Positions 13,036 through 26,620 of a stretch of DNA of 64,000 nt are shown one piece after another (within the stretch, counting starts at the first letter, position 1; every line of letters starts with the position of its first letter). The position numbers were made by a program, and so were the translations under genes. Below the pieces are notes generated by a model. The model made no database searches, was not told the DNA's origin, and saw nothing but the letters and a program-made list of their open reading frames with translations. Origin of the DNA: Acanthacorydalis orientalis (taxonomy: Eukaryota; Arthropoda; Insecta; Megaloptera; Corydalidae); the NCBI GenBank assembly GCA_034766995.1, contig CM068321.1, positions 16,714,026 through 16,778,025 of the forward strand. Direction: 5' to 3'.

Positions 13036-14519
13036 TATTAAAGTATGTGCTCATATTTCAAGCATTAAGTTATAATTCTTCAACTTCAATAAATGTTAAA
13101 AAAAAATGTATACGATTTCATAATACTTCTTAATGAAATAGTAATAATTGTTATTTCTAAACGATTGTATTTAAAAGTTTAATATACGGTCTAATAAGAA
13201 ACGATTTAAATATAAAATATAATTCTTTTTGTTAAATAAAAGTACACAAAAATAATTCTTATACTTTCGTTATACTTAAGCCATATTAAAAAAAGGTTTT
13301 ACATTGTCTATAACACAACATAAAAAAGTATATAAAAAGAATTAATTAATTTTATTCATAAGTGTTTAATAATTACTTTATTTTTCATTTGATCCTCATT
13401 TTAACTATTTGAATGGTTTAAAAGAAAAGTATATCAAAAGATAATCATAATTATATCGATATTTTTCATTTTCCAGCACCAGAAAACCAATTATTAAGAT
13501 TAGTATTGATAGTGAAAATACAAGTGAATAATATTACTGTAGAAGGTGAGTAAATAGTAAACAAAAAAGATGTATCACACATAATCTCAATAAAGTTATA
13601 TCTAAAATGTCTACTTCTTTGTTTCTATTAGTAAATATAATTTCTTTGACAGGTAGAAATTACTAAGTCCACCTAATTTTAATTCTTTACTGTTTTTAAG
13701 TAGTTTGTCTACTATGTTGGTAATAAATATTTAATTATATCAGTAATTGAAAATTATTGTAGACAGTTTAATAAACGCCAGTTATATGTACATGTTTTGC
13801 TATTTTGATCTGTTGTTTATTGAACAATTTATTAAAAAATGGCTGTGTTGATTTAACTTTTAAGAAATTATTTATAATTCAAAATGTTTACAAAAATAAT
13901 ATAATTTTATCGAAAAGTGACTCTTGCTGATTGACTTTTAAATTATCCTGATGAAAATAACAAAAATGTCAATTATGTACATTAAAATATCTACAAAATT
14001 TTCATTGGTCGACGTCTGAGTTATTCTATTAAGTCGCTATTAAAAAAAAATATTTTTGATACATAATTCTAAGTTATATTCTATAAAAAATAATTTTAAC
14101 ATAACGTTATTTATTTTAAATGTATATGAAAATATAATAACTTCAGAATATAATACACATTCAAAATAATTAAGAAATATCCTTTAATTCAAATTTCACA
14201 AAAAATATGCCCACAAGGAAGATAAACAAAATAAAATAAGACAAACATTGCTCTGTTATTTCAATTATACTTCAAAATATTTTTTTTTTGTTATAATAAA
14301 ACTATTATAATGATTTAATAAATTCAATACACTCTTATCAAATTAAAACTGTATAGCAAATAATTTGAAAATTTATTTAATTGAACAATTTAAAATAAAT
14401 ATCAATACTAATATATATATATATATATATGAAATTGATATTTGTGTTTTCTTTTCTAGTGATTTAATAACAGGCAATAAACAGTTAATTACAAAGGAAG
14501 CACGATAATTACCTATATA

Positions 14520-14521
<2 letters not shown>

Positions 14522-14601
<80 letters not shown>

Positions 14602-14627
14602 AGTGTGTGTATTTGTGTGTGTGCGAG
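14522..14627. repeat. (TA)n(TG)n microsatellite
   Basis: About 70 bp of TA repeats followed by GTGTGTGTATTTGTGTGTGTG. Confidence 0.95.
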
Positions 14628-14685
14628 AGTATGTATTTATCTGTATAATTGATATTATTGGTTCATTTCGCATTTAATAATAACA

Positions 14686-14808
14686 AGATGTTAATTACAA
14701 ATAGAAATTAGATAATTTATCAAAACATATGTTTTTGATATATAATCTATTTATTTCTATTATAATTAATTAATATAATCTATTGATTTCTATTCATAAT
14801 TAACATCT
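14686..14808. repeat. Inverted repeat, ~29-nt arms
   Basis: AGATGTTAATTA..AATAGAAAT on the left (14686-14713) returns as its reverse complement at about 14779-14808. Between them is a second small hairpin (TATCAAAA and TTTTGATA around CATATG) and a direct duplication of AATCTATTxATTTCTATT. Possibly a decayed foldback element. Confidence 0.5.
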
Positions 14809-14899
14809 TTTAATTGTAAAATTAGCATTCACGCTAATTACGCGAATAATTTATTTAAATATATATTTTAAACTGCATACTTACACTAACATTTACATA

Positions 14900-14908
14900 T
14901 ACACACGC

Positions 14909-14949
<41 letters not shown>
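14900..14949. repeat. (TA)n microsatellite
   Basis: CACACGCATTA followed by about 20 TA repeats. Confidence 0.95.
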
Positions 14950-14951
<2 letters not shown>

Positions 14952-16112
14952 ACATTTGAATACAAAGTTATAAATTATCGTATCACGTGTTCAGAGATAT
15001 ATTTATCAGAGGTTTCATTTTAAATTGAGAAAGGGATTGTCAACTCTTAATAAATATTCATTTATTTTCTCATTTTGAATAAAGTTCAAATAAAAAATTC
15101 ATATTAATATTATAAGTGCTTTTTTTATAATTTCTTTCTGAAACCATATACTTATAGTGTGTACATACTGGTTAATATAAGATTTTTCTAGCTATTTATA
15201 AAGTTTGTCTAACAGAAACACCATATAAATACATATTTATTTTAAACAAATCATCCATATATTTTATAGAACATTAAAAAAAATATTTATATTTCAGGCT
15301 GATGTTGAATAAAAGTTTTAATTAAAAAAGTTATTATTTTATGACAGCATGTAATGAAATATGGTTTAAACTTTATTTTTTTAGAAATTTATTCTCTTAT
15401 CTTTTTGTGATTAATATAAATGAGTTCATAATTAAAAAAATGTATTTTAACTTCATATTTAGTTTCACTAGGCACACAGTTTATAAAAAAATATGTTTAA
15501 CTATATTTATAAAATATAGGTCTAAAGAAATAAGATTAGCTTTCAATAAGTTATGTAGGATGTGTTATCAGATATTATTATAACGTCAAATTATAACGTC
15601 GTATTTCAAACTGATGTTAATTCAGTTTTTTATTTTTTATTTTGAATTTCAATCTGCAAATATATATCATTTTAATTATTAATCTTTTAAGAAATATTCA
15701 TGTATAATTATTATAAACAAGCAAATCTTAGTAATAAACCATTAGTCCTACAAACAACTAGTTCTGCGGACAGTGCTAAAAACATATTATTGATAAGTCG
15801 TCATTGGTAGTGTTGCTAGAATTGAAAAGTTCAAGGGTAATCAGGTAGAGAAAATATTAAAAATTATCATTAAATCATATTTTGCATTCAATAACTATCA
15901 TTTATTTAATAATTATGTATTATACATAACTAATAGATTTTTTCTGTGTGGTTTTACAAATTTATTTCATTTTCAATCCATTAAATATTAGTTATATATA
16001 AATCAAAATATTAGAAAATTAGTAAATTATGCTTTTAAATTTAAAAACTTTTCTGAAATTCATTTTACTTATAACATTTCTTAAGGAAATCAAATTTAGA
16101 ATCAATGTTTTG

Positions 16113-16169
16113 AGAATTTTAACAATTTATTTGTTTTATATCAAAGAATTTTAACAATTTATTTGTTTT
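16113..16169. repeat. 32-bp tandem duplication
   Basis: AGAATTTTAACAATTTATTT followed by GTTTT occurs twice with a 32-bp period. It is a recent local duplication in AT-rich DNA, with no apparent function. Confidence 0.7.
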
Positions 16170-16579
16170 TCTAGATGAAATGTTTATAAATACATAATCA
16201 ATTATATCAAATTTAATTAACAATTACTGAATATAACTTTTAAAAATTAAAGTACGTTTAATGTTGTACTTTTTTTGATAAAATTAACTAAAAATTTGAA
16301 CCGAAAATTATTTAGTTGATTTATTAAGCAAAACGAGTATTTTTTCTAATGTAAGTGTATATATACATCAAGTACTTGGAAGAAAAGTAAAACTTTCCAA
16401 GTCGGCTTCTATAATTTTTATAAACTTTTTTCAAAATAAACTCTTTAATCGTGTTTTTTATTTTTATGAACAATAGAGATGACTTCAAACATCATTACAG
16501 TATTAAATTTTATAGTGTTTTGAATGTTGAAGCCATAAAAACAAAATTTGCTTTTTTCGAGTAATCATTTTTAAACTAA

Positions 16580-16591
16580 GCTCTCTCTCTC

Positions 16592-16632
<41 letters not shown>
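16580..16632. repeat. (CT)n(TA)n microsatellite
   Basis: Seven CT repeats, GT, then TA repeats; same polarity as the tract at 810. Confidence 0.95.
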
Positions 16633-16634
<2 letters not shown>

Positions 16635-17039
16635 CGGTCGGAAAACATTACCTTACATGTGTTATATTTAAAATATTTTCTTAGAATTATTTATTACGAA
16701 AAACAGAGTTCAAATATGAATTTAAAAAAGGTTAAATTTTTACAAAAGTTTTAATCGTTATAGGCAATTTTTAAAATGTAGTTATTTTTAAATGGTTCGC
16801 AGTATTTTTATATTGATTTCAAAATTTATTTTAGGTAATAATATTTGACAAATAGGAAAAACTATGTTTAATAATACTAGTAAGGAAAAAAATGGAAATA
16901 CTTCAAAGTAAGCACTGTTTATTTTTCGAATTAAATTAAAAATTTAATTTAAAAAAGCCAGCCTCTAAAACTCGATACAACTGTCCTATTTTTTATTTAT
17001 TACAATGAAGAACAAACTATATGAATATATAATCAAATC

Positions 17040-17440
17040 CAGCCACATATAATACAACCAGACATGTATGCAGTACATGTATCCCACACGTATGCGCAAA
17101 ATTGAACATCCTAGCTCAACGGAACAGAAATGCAATATCATGTCAAGCAATAAATAATAGGCCGGCTTGTCGGCTCCTGCTGGCCGTCGGATGGCAACTA
17201 GTTGTACGCTGTACAGTCCGGGCTTCGACCCCCGGCTTTGGCCGCTAATACAGTGATTGCGGTTTGACTAATGTGCAGGGGGGATCATACGAAATTACCT
17301 TCATATTTGTATTCTTCGCTATGTAGTGCGAGAAATACATTACTATAACGCAATGGTTAGGTCGCTGAGAGCTATAACATCCGTATAAAATAATCTTTAT
17401 GAGAATTGTGACGTGTATAAATGCTACCGGTCGTAGCGTT
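17040..17440. promoter_or_regulatory. GC-richer block in intron 2
   Basis: GC-rich centre at 17158-17290 (GGCCGGCTTGTCGGCTCC, GACCCCCGGCTTTGGCCG, GCAGGGGGGATC). No open frame or RNA fold that I recognise. Candidate enhancer. Confidence 0.32.
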
Positions 17441-17508
17441 ATTATATACTTACATGTTTAGATCGTAAATTAAGAGATGTAAGTACAAACACATATACAT
17501 ATAAACAG

Positions 17509-17510
<2 letters not shown>

Positions 17511-17573
<63 letters not shown>
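17511..17573. repeat. (TA)n microsatellite
   Basis: About 30 uninterrupted TA repeats. Confidence 0.95.
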
Positions 17574-17575
<2 letters not shown>

Positions 17576-18380
17576 TGACTGTATATCACCTGATAATTTA
17601 TAACAGCGTAAATTACCTGTCATATTATTCTATTTAAAGTATTGACCAGTATACGTGATTAGAACAGCTGAATCAGGCATATTACTATCATATCTTCTAT
17701 CAAAAAACATCTGCTCAGGTTAATAATCATTTAAAAATACATAGGCAGTGATTCATTCCATGCCAGTAGCCAAACGTGGTGTGAAAATGCTTATATCTTT
17801 ATACAAGGTGTTTAATACGCTTTAAATATTAGTTTTATCGATGTAATAAAATTATTAATGAGCTTCAATTAACATAATATACATAGAGATAATAGATATT
17901 TGATCAGTATAATGTCTTATAAATTTTATCAGTATAATATATTAAAATCCACTTGGGTTCGATTATTACAAAATGTTTTTAAAGTTGTTGAATGTTTTTA
18001 TAGAAAGTAAGCGTATTTATTTATAATGTACTTTTTAATTTAAAACGCAAGCAGACAAAAATGAAATGCAATTACTTCATATACGTAATCGATAAAGAAT
18101 AAATATCACTTTCTATTTTTTATAAAATAAAATGTCTATAAGTTTCATAATATTAATAGAGTATAAAATATGTTACTTGAAAGGTTTTAATAGGTTTTAA
18201 AGACGATATTGTATTATAAATTTGATATAATAATTATTATTTATCTTGAAAGAAGAAAAAATTACGAGTTCGCGGTTTAAAAAACTTTCAGCATTTTTAA
18301 ATCGTTATTTAAAATAAATAATTCATTAAAATCGAAATTAAAACATGACAAATGCTTACGTATTGTATGTGATAAAAATA

Positions 18381-18442
18381 TTAGTATTCTATTTGATTTA
18401 TTAGACATATCAACACCTTGTATATATATATATATATATAAG

Positions 18443-18478
<36 letters not shown>

Positions 18479-18538
18479 CTCATTTATTTTAAAAAAGTAA
18501 AATACACATATACACACATAATGCATTTATATATGTAT

Positions 18539-18594
<56 letters not shown>

Positions 18595-18641
18595 GTGTGT
18601 GTTGTGTTAAATATGTCTAATAAATCTAATAGAATTACTAA
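18381..18641. repeat. Foldback element enclosing two (TA)n tracts
   Basis: Left arm 18381-18416 and right arm 18604-18641 are inverted copies about 36 nt long with roughly 90% identity, sharing TATGTCTAATAAATC and AATAGAAT. The 187-bp spacer is mostly (TA)n, at 18420-18478 and 18531-18600. This is more structure than a plain microsatellite and suggests a small foldback element whose loop has been filled by (TA)n growth. Confidence 0.65.
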
Positions 18642-18719
18642 GTGCTGCCATTAACGTAAAATTATAATATTATTTAACAAGATATTTCATAAATACAAAT
18701 TTTATTCTCAAAAAACATA

Positions 18720-18815
18720 CCTCTTTCTATCAAACTTGAGCACGCATATATTTGTAAGTGTATATGTTTTCAATGTCAACGATACACATAGCCAGCACGT
18801 GGACGCAACTAACTG
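18720..18815. promoter_or_regulatory. Small GC-richer patch
   Basis: A short stretch (CCAGCACGTGGACGCAAC, with an E-box CACGTG at about 18795) in AT-rich DNA. Weak candidate regulatory site. Confidence 0.18.
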
Positions 18816-19883
18816 TTAGTATAATTTATCATTTATGAAAATTTGAAAAGATAAAGTATACCAATAAATTAATTGCCAATGAATTACTTTACAAATTTCA
18901 CCATTCTTCGTTCAAATTCATCATAGTATAACCAACACAAATGAATCTTAAATATATTGACACATCACATAACTGCTACACATGTCTAATAAAAGGCAAA
19001 AGCATGCGCATTGTGTTACTAATAAAAATTATGCAATGCCTACTCAATTGAAATATTTATGTGTGACTCGCAGAATGTAATAAAATTGTATAATTGGTTA
19101 GTAATAAGTGTTAAATATAATATTAGGGATTTATATTCTACATTAATTTATGAATATAATTAAAAGTATGCCTATATTAACAAATAAATACTTTGAAACT
19201 TCTATTGATAAATAAAGTTAGTTTTTTTTTCTTTCAGCAAATGATACAAATTAAAACTGGGTGTTAGTTTTTAATTTCACTTAAATAAATTCTAAAATCA
19301 GATACGTTTTAATAATGTTCTTGGCCGTTATTCACAAAAATATTTTTAAAATATAAAAGATTTAATCGGTTAAAAAGATATATTATTAATCATTTTGAAT
19401 TAGTATAAAAACAAAATAAAAATTAATTTTCGAAAATGAATTTTAAATTATCTAAATATAAAACAAAATTATTCAAATATCAACATGAATAATTATTGTT
19501 TGTTAGTACGAATAATCATATTTAATGCTATGTGCAAATTGGACTACTGTACTAGATATTAGTATACATTTGTAGCAAGCATTATTGAATATTGAAGGGT
19601 AAAGGGTGAAATCATTATACAGTAATTACTATCTAGGAAACTACTAATTGGATATAGTTTAAAAGTTAATTGAATAAACAACCACCATATATGCTTATCA
19701 CTTTAAATATCAATTTATATCGATAAGGATGAAGTGATGATAGGATGTGGGTAGTGAACAATTCAGTTTTTTAGAAAAAAATCTGTTATATAGAAATGTT
19801 TCTTTCATTTAAGTATCGTATTTCATTAATTAACTTTCAGATTAGTTAAATTTATGAATAAAATGAAATTACAAATATAAATG

Positions 19884-19886
<3 letters not shown>

Positions 19887-19921
<35 letters not shown>
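19887..19921. repeat. (TA)n microsatellite
   Basis: Pure TA repeat of about 16 units. Confidence 0.93.
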
Positions 19922-19924
<3 letters not shown>

Positions 19925-20192
19925 AATTAAACTTGATAAGTATAACTTTAAATAGTGGTAACTTCTAGTACGAACAATAAAAAATAATTTCTTTAGAATG
20001 TAATTACTTGATTTTTAAGAGAAAAAATGTATTTATAAGTGTTAAGTTTTAAATTTTTTATGTTGTGAATTAACTACTGTTTATGCTTAATATTTAAAAT
20101 TTTTTTATAAACATTTTGGTGCTTGTACATTATATTAAGCTTGAAAATAGTAATGCACTTGGAAGTGTTGATTAATTTCAGTCTTGATCTTC

Positions 20193-20194
<2 letters not shown>

Positions 20195-20246
<52 letters not shown>

Positions 20247-20274
20247 ATATATATATAAATATATGTATATATAG
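20195..20274. repeat. (TA)n microsatellite, interrupted
   Basis: TA repeats with TGTG and AAAT interruptions toward the right. Confidence 0.95.
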
Positions 20275-20947
20275 TATTTTCAAAATATCTCCATATGTAA
20301 TTTTAAAATAAAAACACATGTTTCATAAAAAAAGATTAATGTAAAATGAAACAGATGTTTAAGTCAATTTTTTTTATTTTGGATATCTCTAAAAAAACTT
20401 AAAACACCTCAAAAATGAATTTAATAAAGTATTTATATTTAAAAAAACTATCGCGTTACATTTCAGTCAAAAAATATACTCTATTATTTTTAAAATTATT
20501 ACCTTATTGTAATGAAAAATGTTTGTTTTTGTATATTAAAATTCTTTTGTATTGTGATTAGCTCGTGATATTAATTTTCATTTAATAACCATTAAATGAA
20601 AAATATTTTTTTTATAAATTATAATTAAACATTTATGAAAAATTAAAATTCAAAATAAATATAGATTTAAATGAAATTATAAATAATGCAGTATAGCTTT
20701 TAAATTCTAATCTTTATTAATCAGACATAAATGTTCTACGACAAAATATTTAAATACTTCAAAAACATTTAAAGATTCAAACATTTTTAAAATACATTAT
20801 TTATTAAAATTTTAGTATTTTATCTCACCAACAAACTTGTAACTTTTGTAGAAATTTTATATTATATTTTGTCCTAGTATTAATTACCTGCCATTTTATA
20901 ATATTAATAATTAGAATAAAAATGTGTCATTAAATTATTCAATTTTA

Positions 20948-20950
20948 TAT

Positions 20951-20996
<46 letters not shown>
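20948..20996. repeat. (TA)n microsatellite
   Basis: TATACATA followed by about 20 TA repeats. Confidence 0.95.
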
Positions 20997-20997
<1 letters not shown>

Positions 20998-21174
20998 ATA
21001 TTGATCGAAAACAGAAATTTAAAAATTGTTAAAAAATATAATAACTTACAAAATCTAACAAACATCTATAAAAGTATATTCAATAAAAGATGTTCCACAC
21101 AAACATACAATAATATCCAAATCTGTTCTAGCGAAGGTACAGAGACATAAAAAATATAAATTTTATCCTTTTAC

Positions 21175-21475
21175 GACATAGGAGACCCGCGCTAAAATAT
21201 TCTACAACACATTTGATGGAATATTCTGGCGTCTGGTAACAAGCGCATGCAATATAAATATTTCATATTCGGTATATTTTCTGTCCTTGCACTTTCTGGC
21301 GTCACAGTAGAGCAGCTATTTCTGTTTATTATCGACAGGTAGTGTAGTCTTGTCGGTAGGCAGTTCCAGGTGGGAGGTATTTTAACACATTTTTTTCAAC
21401 GTACCCTTCTTCCGAAACTAATAGCACGTTTTACAACCGGATAATGGTGGAACAAAAATCAGCTGTTCGTTTGAA
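21175..21475. promoter_or_regulatory. GC-richer block with repeated TTCTGGCGTC
   Basis: TTCTGGCGTC occurs at 21224-21233 and again at 21294-21303, 70 bp apart, inside a 300-bp GC-richer block that also has CCAGGTGGGAGG. A repeated 10-mer in noncoding DNA suggests a transcription-factor site pair. No coding signal. Confidence 0.35.
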
Positions 21476-22519
21476 TCACTTGAACAAAACAGTCAAATGA
21501 TTCTGACTTTTTGTAATCTGTTATTATATTTGATTTTAATATTCATTGATATCAGTAGAATACTAGAGAATTTAACTGTGACATAAATTAAACTCTATAT
21601 TATTTCAAATATTTTATACAATGATTAGATTCATTTATTTATTTATTTTATAATTCCTGTCAGTGTGAATAATCTTAACAAATTTAATATATTTATTATC
21701 CGTGAATGATAATAATTATAATAATTGTAGAGGTAGGCGAATAAAAAAAACTACGTAGCTTATTAAATATGTTAAAAATCTCAGTAATTCTAGCACACCG
21801 CAGACCAAAATACCCGCCTTTACATACATACACATCTGTATATGCATAAATGTATGAAAATGTGAGTGAAACACATTTGTTTAATGAAATTTTGCACTTA
21901 AACGTTTATATAAATTATTTTGACTTATTATTTTCGCACTTTTAGTAAAAACAATATATTACGTCATTTATCCATTTACACAAAAAGAATAATATTCAAG
22001 TGGACACAGAAAAAAAGAATAATGTTTTTACATTAATAAATAACAAACTATATTTTTCAATTTATTATAGACATTCGTCCATTCGCATCACACGTCATTC
22101 ATTTTCATTTAGGTTCTGCGGAACACATTAAAAATACACTTTTGAATTAACTGTTTTCACGTACGGCGGTTTATTACTATTTTGCCTAAACATGTATATA
22201 TTTTTTTAGTCTGAACGTACATTAATTTTATTTTAAATGGAATATTTTTTGTATACTGATATAACTATATAATATTATTTACATATTTTTTTGTAGATAT
22301 AATGTAACACTGACACACATTTTTTTCAAATTAAAACTAAGAAAGCAAAACATAATAGAATCTACTGAATTATCCAAAAATTATTATTTCACAGTTTTTT
22401 ACATATAACAATCTTTGGAGCATCTAAAGTATTTCTGTCAAATTAATCTCTCAGAAATGCTACACAGGTAAGTTTCTGATAACGTATATAAAACTTTTTA
22501 ATTGCCTTCTGCAGAAGGA

Positions 22520-22523
<4 letters not shown>

Positions 22524-22587
<64 letters not shown>

Positions 22588-22612
22588 TATACATACTACA
22601 TACATATATGTA
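22524..22612. repeat. (TA)n(CA)n microsatellite
   Basis: TA repeats, CACATACACACACACAC, then TACATACTACATACATATATG. Directly left of the possible pogo-like remnant. Confidence 0.95.
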
Positions 22613-23060
22613 TACAATCGAACTCGCTTATAGCGAAAATGAATACAAAATGGAAATGGTTATAGTAAACAAATGTTCATATACAATTTAATGTATGAAT
22701 ATTTCTATACAAACATTTATTTTTATAATAAGCTCTTTTCATGAGTATCTGAGTAAATTTGTTTCTCTTTAAGAACTTTTTATATTCCATGTTTAATTCG
22801 CAGTGAACCCTGTTTTTCACAATAGATGAAACTAACTATTCTAAGGATTCTAAAATACAAAATTTATAGAATATATGGCTGGTGTTTCTCCTCACTCAAT
22901 TTTGTGACTGATGGATATGAGTGTAATCAAAATAATAAAATGGTATTTTTACCGGTAGTAACAAAATAAAATTTTGTTACTACCGGTTATCAACTAAACA
23001 GAACAAAAAATAAATGAGAATATATAGTTTAAGCCAATTTAGCGAATAACGAACAAAGAA
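22612..23060. mobile_element. Possible decayed pogo-like element
   Basis: TATACAATCGAACTCGCTTA followed by TAGCGAAAAT, and later GGTTATAGT, resemble ends and internal motifs of pogo-like DNA transposons. TTTAGCGAATAACGAAC near 23038-23054 could be part of the opposite side. No transposase is visible. A similar phrase, ACTTATAGCGACAATTGAAC with CATTATAACT and GCGGTTATATTCG, occurs near 53562-53630. Motif memory only; a weak call. Confidence 0.25.
22951..22987. repeat. Perfect 17-bp hairpin
   Basis: ACCGGTAGTAACAAAAT and its exact reverse complement are separated by three A. The G+C-containing arms make this unlikely to be a simple AT-rich accident. Role unknown. Confidence 0.8.
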
Positions 23061-23082
23061 TGTTAAATAGATGCAATTTGGG

Positions 23083-23102
23083 TTTATATATATATATATA
23101 CT

Positions 23103-23170
<68 letters not shown>

Positions 23171-23199
23171 TAAATAGATATAGATAGATAGATAGATAT
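23083..23199. repeat. (TA)n(GA)n(GATA)n microsatellite
   Basis: Two TA tracts split by CTTACA, then GA repeats (23145-23170) and GATA repeats (to 23199). Compound tract with GA on the right. Confidence 0.95.
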
Positions 23200-23652
23200 T
23201 CAAAATAATAACAAAATGATATAAAATAAGTGTATTCAATATTTCAATTCCATCTTAAAAAATCATTTTTCTTTACGTGAAAATTCAATATAAAACACTT
23301 ATATTTTATTTCCATATTCAAAACATGTACATACACCCGAATGACATTCAAAAATGTGAGATGATAAATGCACAATATGAGATAACACTTTGTCAGTTTG
23401 ACGAAATCCACTGATATGTATATATTTTCTGAGATCTTTGTCTCACACATACCGTCTCGTATGCAGAATAAATAAAATAGATATAGTTTTACACGACATG
23501 ATTCGTTCGAAAAGAAAAATATGCTAAAGATATCTTTATACGTTCACCAACTGAATGCTAAAACTTGACAAACATTGAAACTCGTTTTATGAATCATTCA
23601 TTATTTTCGCAACATGTTGTTTGATTTTATATACTGAATATACATACACACT

Positions 23653-23655
<3 letters not shown>

Positions 23656-23707
<52 letters not shown>

Positions 23708-23722
23708 TTTTGTATGTATGTA
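23656..23722. repeat. (TA)n(TATG)n microsatellite
   Basis: TA repeats ending in TGTATG units. Confidence 0.95.
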
Positions 23723-24659
23723 CTTCCACTGTATGACAAAAAATTCCAAATATAATTGCTACTTTATTTTAGTATGCCTTCTGAAATTCATCAGATTTTC
23801 TTTGTTTGTTTTTCGTTAATATAAGAAAGATTAAATGTAAAATTAGTTCCTTAATTATTAAAAAATACAAAAGACTTCGTTCGATTTCAATTTAAGTCAG
23901 TTTTAGTAAGAAAATCTCAAATAACTGCAAATCAGAAGAAATAAAATAAAGTACTTTAAATATTAAAATTTGATAGATTTGAAAATTTAGAAAACAGAAG
24001 ATTTTTTTGCAAAGATAAAATTTTAAAATAACTAAAGAAATTTGTTCAAATATTTTTTTAAAAATGAAGAGATACCATTGATTCATAAATTGGGTCCATT
24101 GGGTCATAAATTTCAAAAAACTATTTCAGTTTTCGTACATTATTAGACTTTGAGTAAGTTTGATCTAAAACGCAGATTAAATTAGAAAACCCTCTGTAAT
24201 TTTAAAGTGAATGTAAGAAATATCCATATATATTAAAAATCAAGTTAAAAATTAAAAAAAAACTATCTTGTTAATTGTGTATTCTTTTATTTACCTTATT
24301 TTATGAAAACTAACCTTTTTATTATATTTACTTTTTGAATGAATTCTATGTAAGATTTCCAAGACTGATTTCGACATTGACGTCATCTAAAAAAGGATTC
24401 CTTTTTATTTCATAATAAATCAAACTATTTAAAATGAACCATATCTCTTATATTTACCTAAATGCTAAAAAGTAATTTTATTTCAGAAAATAAAACAGTT
24501 TTTATGAAATTATTTTAAAAAATCATTTAAGCTTTAAACAAACAAATGCATATTTGTTAATATAAGTGAAATCTTCAACGATGTTGAAATAAATTTTTAG
24601 AGCAAAATATGAAAGTATTTATTTAAATATATATATTTATAGAAAAGGATCATTTTAAA

Positions 24660-24661
<2 letters not shown>

Positions 24662-24710
<49 letters not shown>

Positions 24711-24728
24711 ATACACATATGTGTAAAT
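24662..24728. repeat. (TA)n microsatellite
   Basis: About 20 TA repeats followed by GTATGTGTATACACATATGTG, itself palindromic. Confidence 0.95.
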
Positions 24729-25317
24729 GTATTTTTAAATCAGAGAGAGTTTATACGTACATAAATATCTTAACTCAAATAAACACTATCTAAAATCTAT
24801 AGAGCGCAATTAATAATTGTTAAATACTCGCACGTTTCGTCACATGACATGTCTGAACAGTAATAATTGTAAATATAATAATATTTTAAATTAACAATAT
24901 TTTAAAATATACTAATTTGAAATAATTAGTACCGTTTGTCATATATTTGTGTAAGTATACGTGAATGTATGTGTAATCATGTTTCTTTCAATACACAAAT
25001 GAATTCACATCTACTGTACCTATGCACATATACATTTATACATACGTAGTGAGTACCTTCTTCGTATATTGTATTTTAACGTAATATGTTCAATAAAAGC
25101 TGACCCACCACCTTTCTTATACAAACAGAACACATTTTTGACAAGCAAACAACAAAAAAGTTTAAAAACATATTTCATGTAAGATCAGCGGTCGTTAATT
25201 TCTGTTCTTTATTTACTTAAATTATTAAGACAAGGTAGCTAGACATGAGTTAAGTTCAGAACTGAATAATCTTCGTTTGTGAAACGTGGACAGGTCTACA
25301 TATCAATGTACATACAC

Positions 25318-25328
25318 AAACACACACA

Positions 25329-25376
<48 letters not shown>

Positions 25377-25400
25377 TATATATATATATATATATATATA
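25318..25400. repeat. (CA)n(TA)n microsatellite
   Basis: CACACACATG followed by two TA tracts separated by TGCA. Confidence 0.95.
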
Positions 25401-25796
25401 TCCTTCTCAAGTCCAATATGCTTCTAAAACACAAAATCAATATCTTAAGATATTTCAAAACTTATTTTTATTTTAAAAATAATGTTAAATTTTTATATAA
25501 TTCACTAATATTAAAAATTATCCCCTCTTTATTATTATAAATATTAGCCTAAAATTAACTGGATATGAGTTTTTTTCGGAAATATTGATATATTAATGAA
25601 AAACGATAAAGGATTACATAAACCGGATAGCAGTTTCAATATTTATATTAATTTCATTAATATCAAAAGTGTTATATTTTATTATTTTATATTTGAATGT
25701 CTTCATGTCATTATTAAACTCTTTAGACTTTTCTTGATATTCATCCAATTTTAAGTAATATTATAATCAGTACGGTTTAACAATAAGGTAGAATTA

Positions 25797-25798
<2 letters not shown>

Positions 25799-25851
<53 letters not shown>
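25799..25851. repeat. (TA)n microsatellite
   Basis: About 26 uninterrupted TA repeats. Confidence 0.95.
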
Positions 25852-25854
<3 letters not shown>

Positions 25855-26529
25855 TTATATAGAAACAGTTTCATACAGATTAGTTTAATAAATATTGTAT
25901 TACATTAAATGTATGAAAATAATATACAAAAAAATGTATTATATATAAATATTGAAACGTTCAAACCTTTCTTCATTCATTAACTTTTGGGATCAAACTT
26001 TATAGTTTACTCCCTATACTCAATGGATTAGCAAAGATCATTCAGAAACTTTCCAAAAATCTCGTGTCAAAAATATGACGATTTTTTCGTGAACACCCAT
26101 ATTCAACGTAAGAACCAAAACGTCAAAATTTTTATTCCATCAAATTAATAAAGTTTTTGAATAACTAATATTTCAGGTATATGTAAAATTATATAGAAGA
26201 ATTCGAAATTCTCCAAATGTTAAAGCACACAAATTAAATTAAAACAATTCGAAATATTTCATATATAATCAAGTCTCGTATATAGAATAATTTTCTTTTT
26301 TCATTATTTAATTGTTACTTTCTATTCCGACTTCTGAAATTAAAGATATCTTAAATAATAACGTACAATAATAAATTTGCAAAGTGAATTCGTTAATAAA
26401 ATTGGATATTTTTTTCAAATTAATTGTATGTTATTTATTTCGATAATTACTGTGTTCTTTTTTAATTTTAATTCCAAATTAGCTTTGATTACTTATAACA
26501 AGTACGAGTATGTCGACAGAATATGCATT

Positions 26530-26535
<6 letters not shown>

Positions 26536-26606
<71 letters not shown>

Positions 26607-26620
26607 CATGTACGTACGTA
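26536..26620. repeat. (TA)n(TATG)n microsatellite
   Basis: TA repeats with one TATG break, ending TATGTATGTATGCATGTACGTACGTA. Confidence 0.95.
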
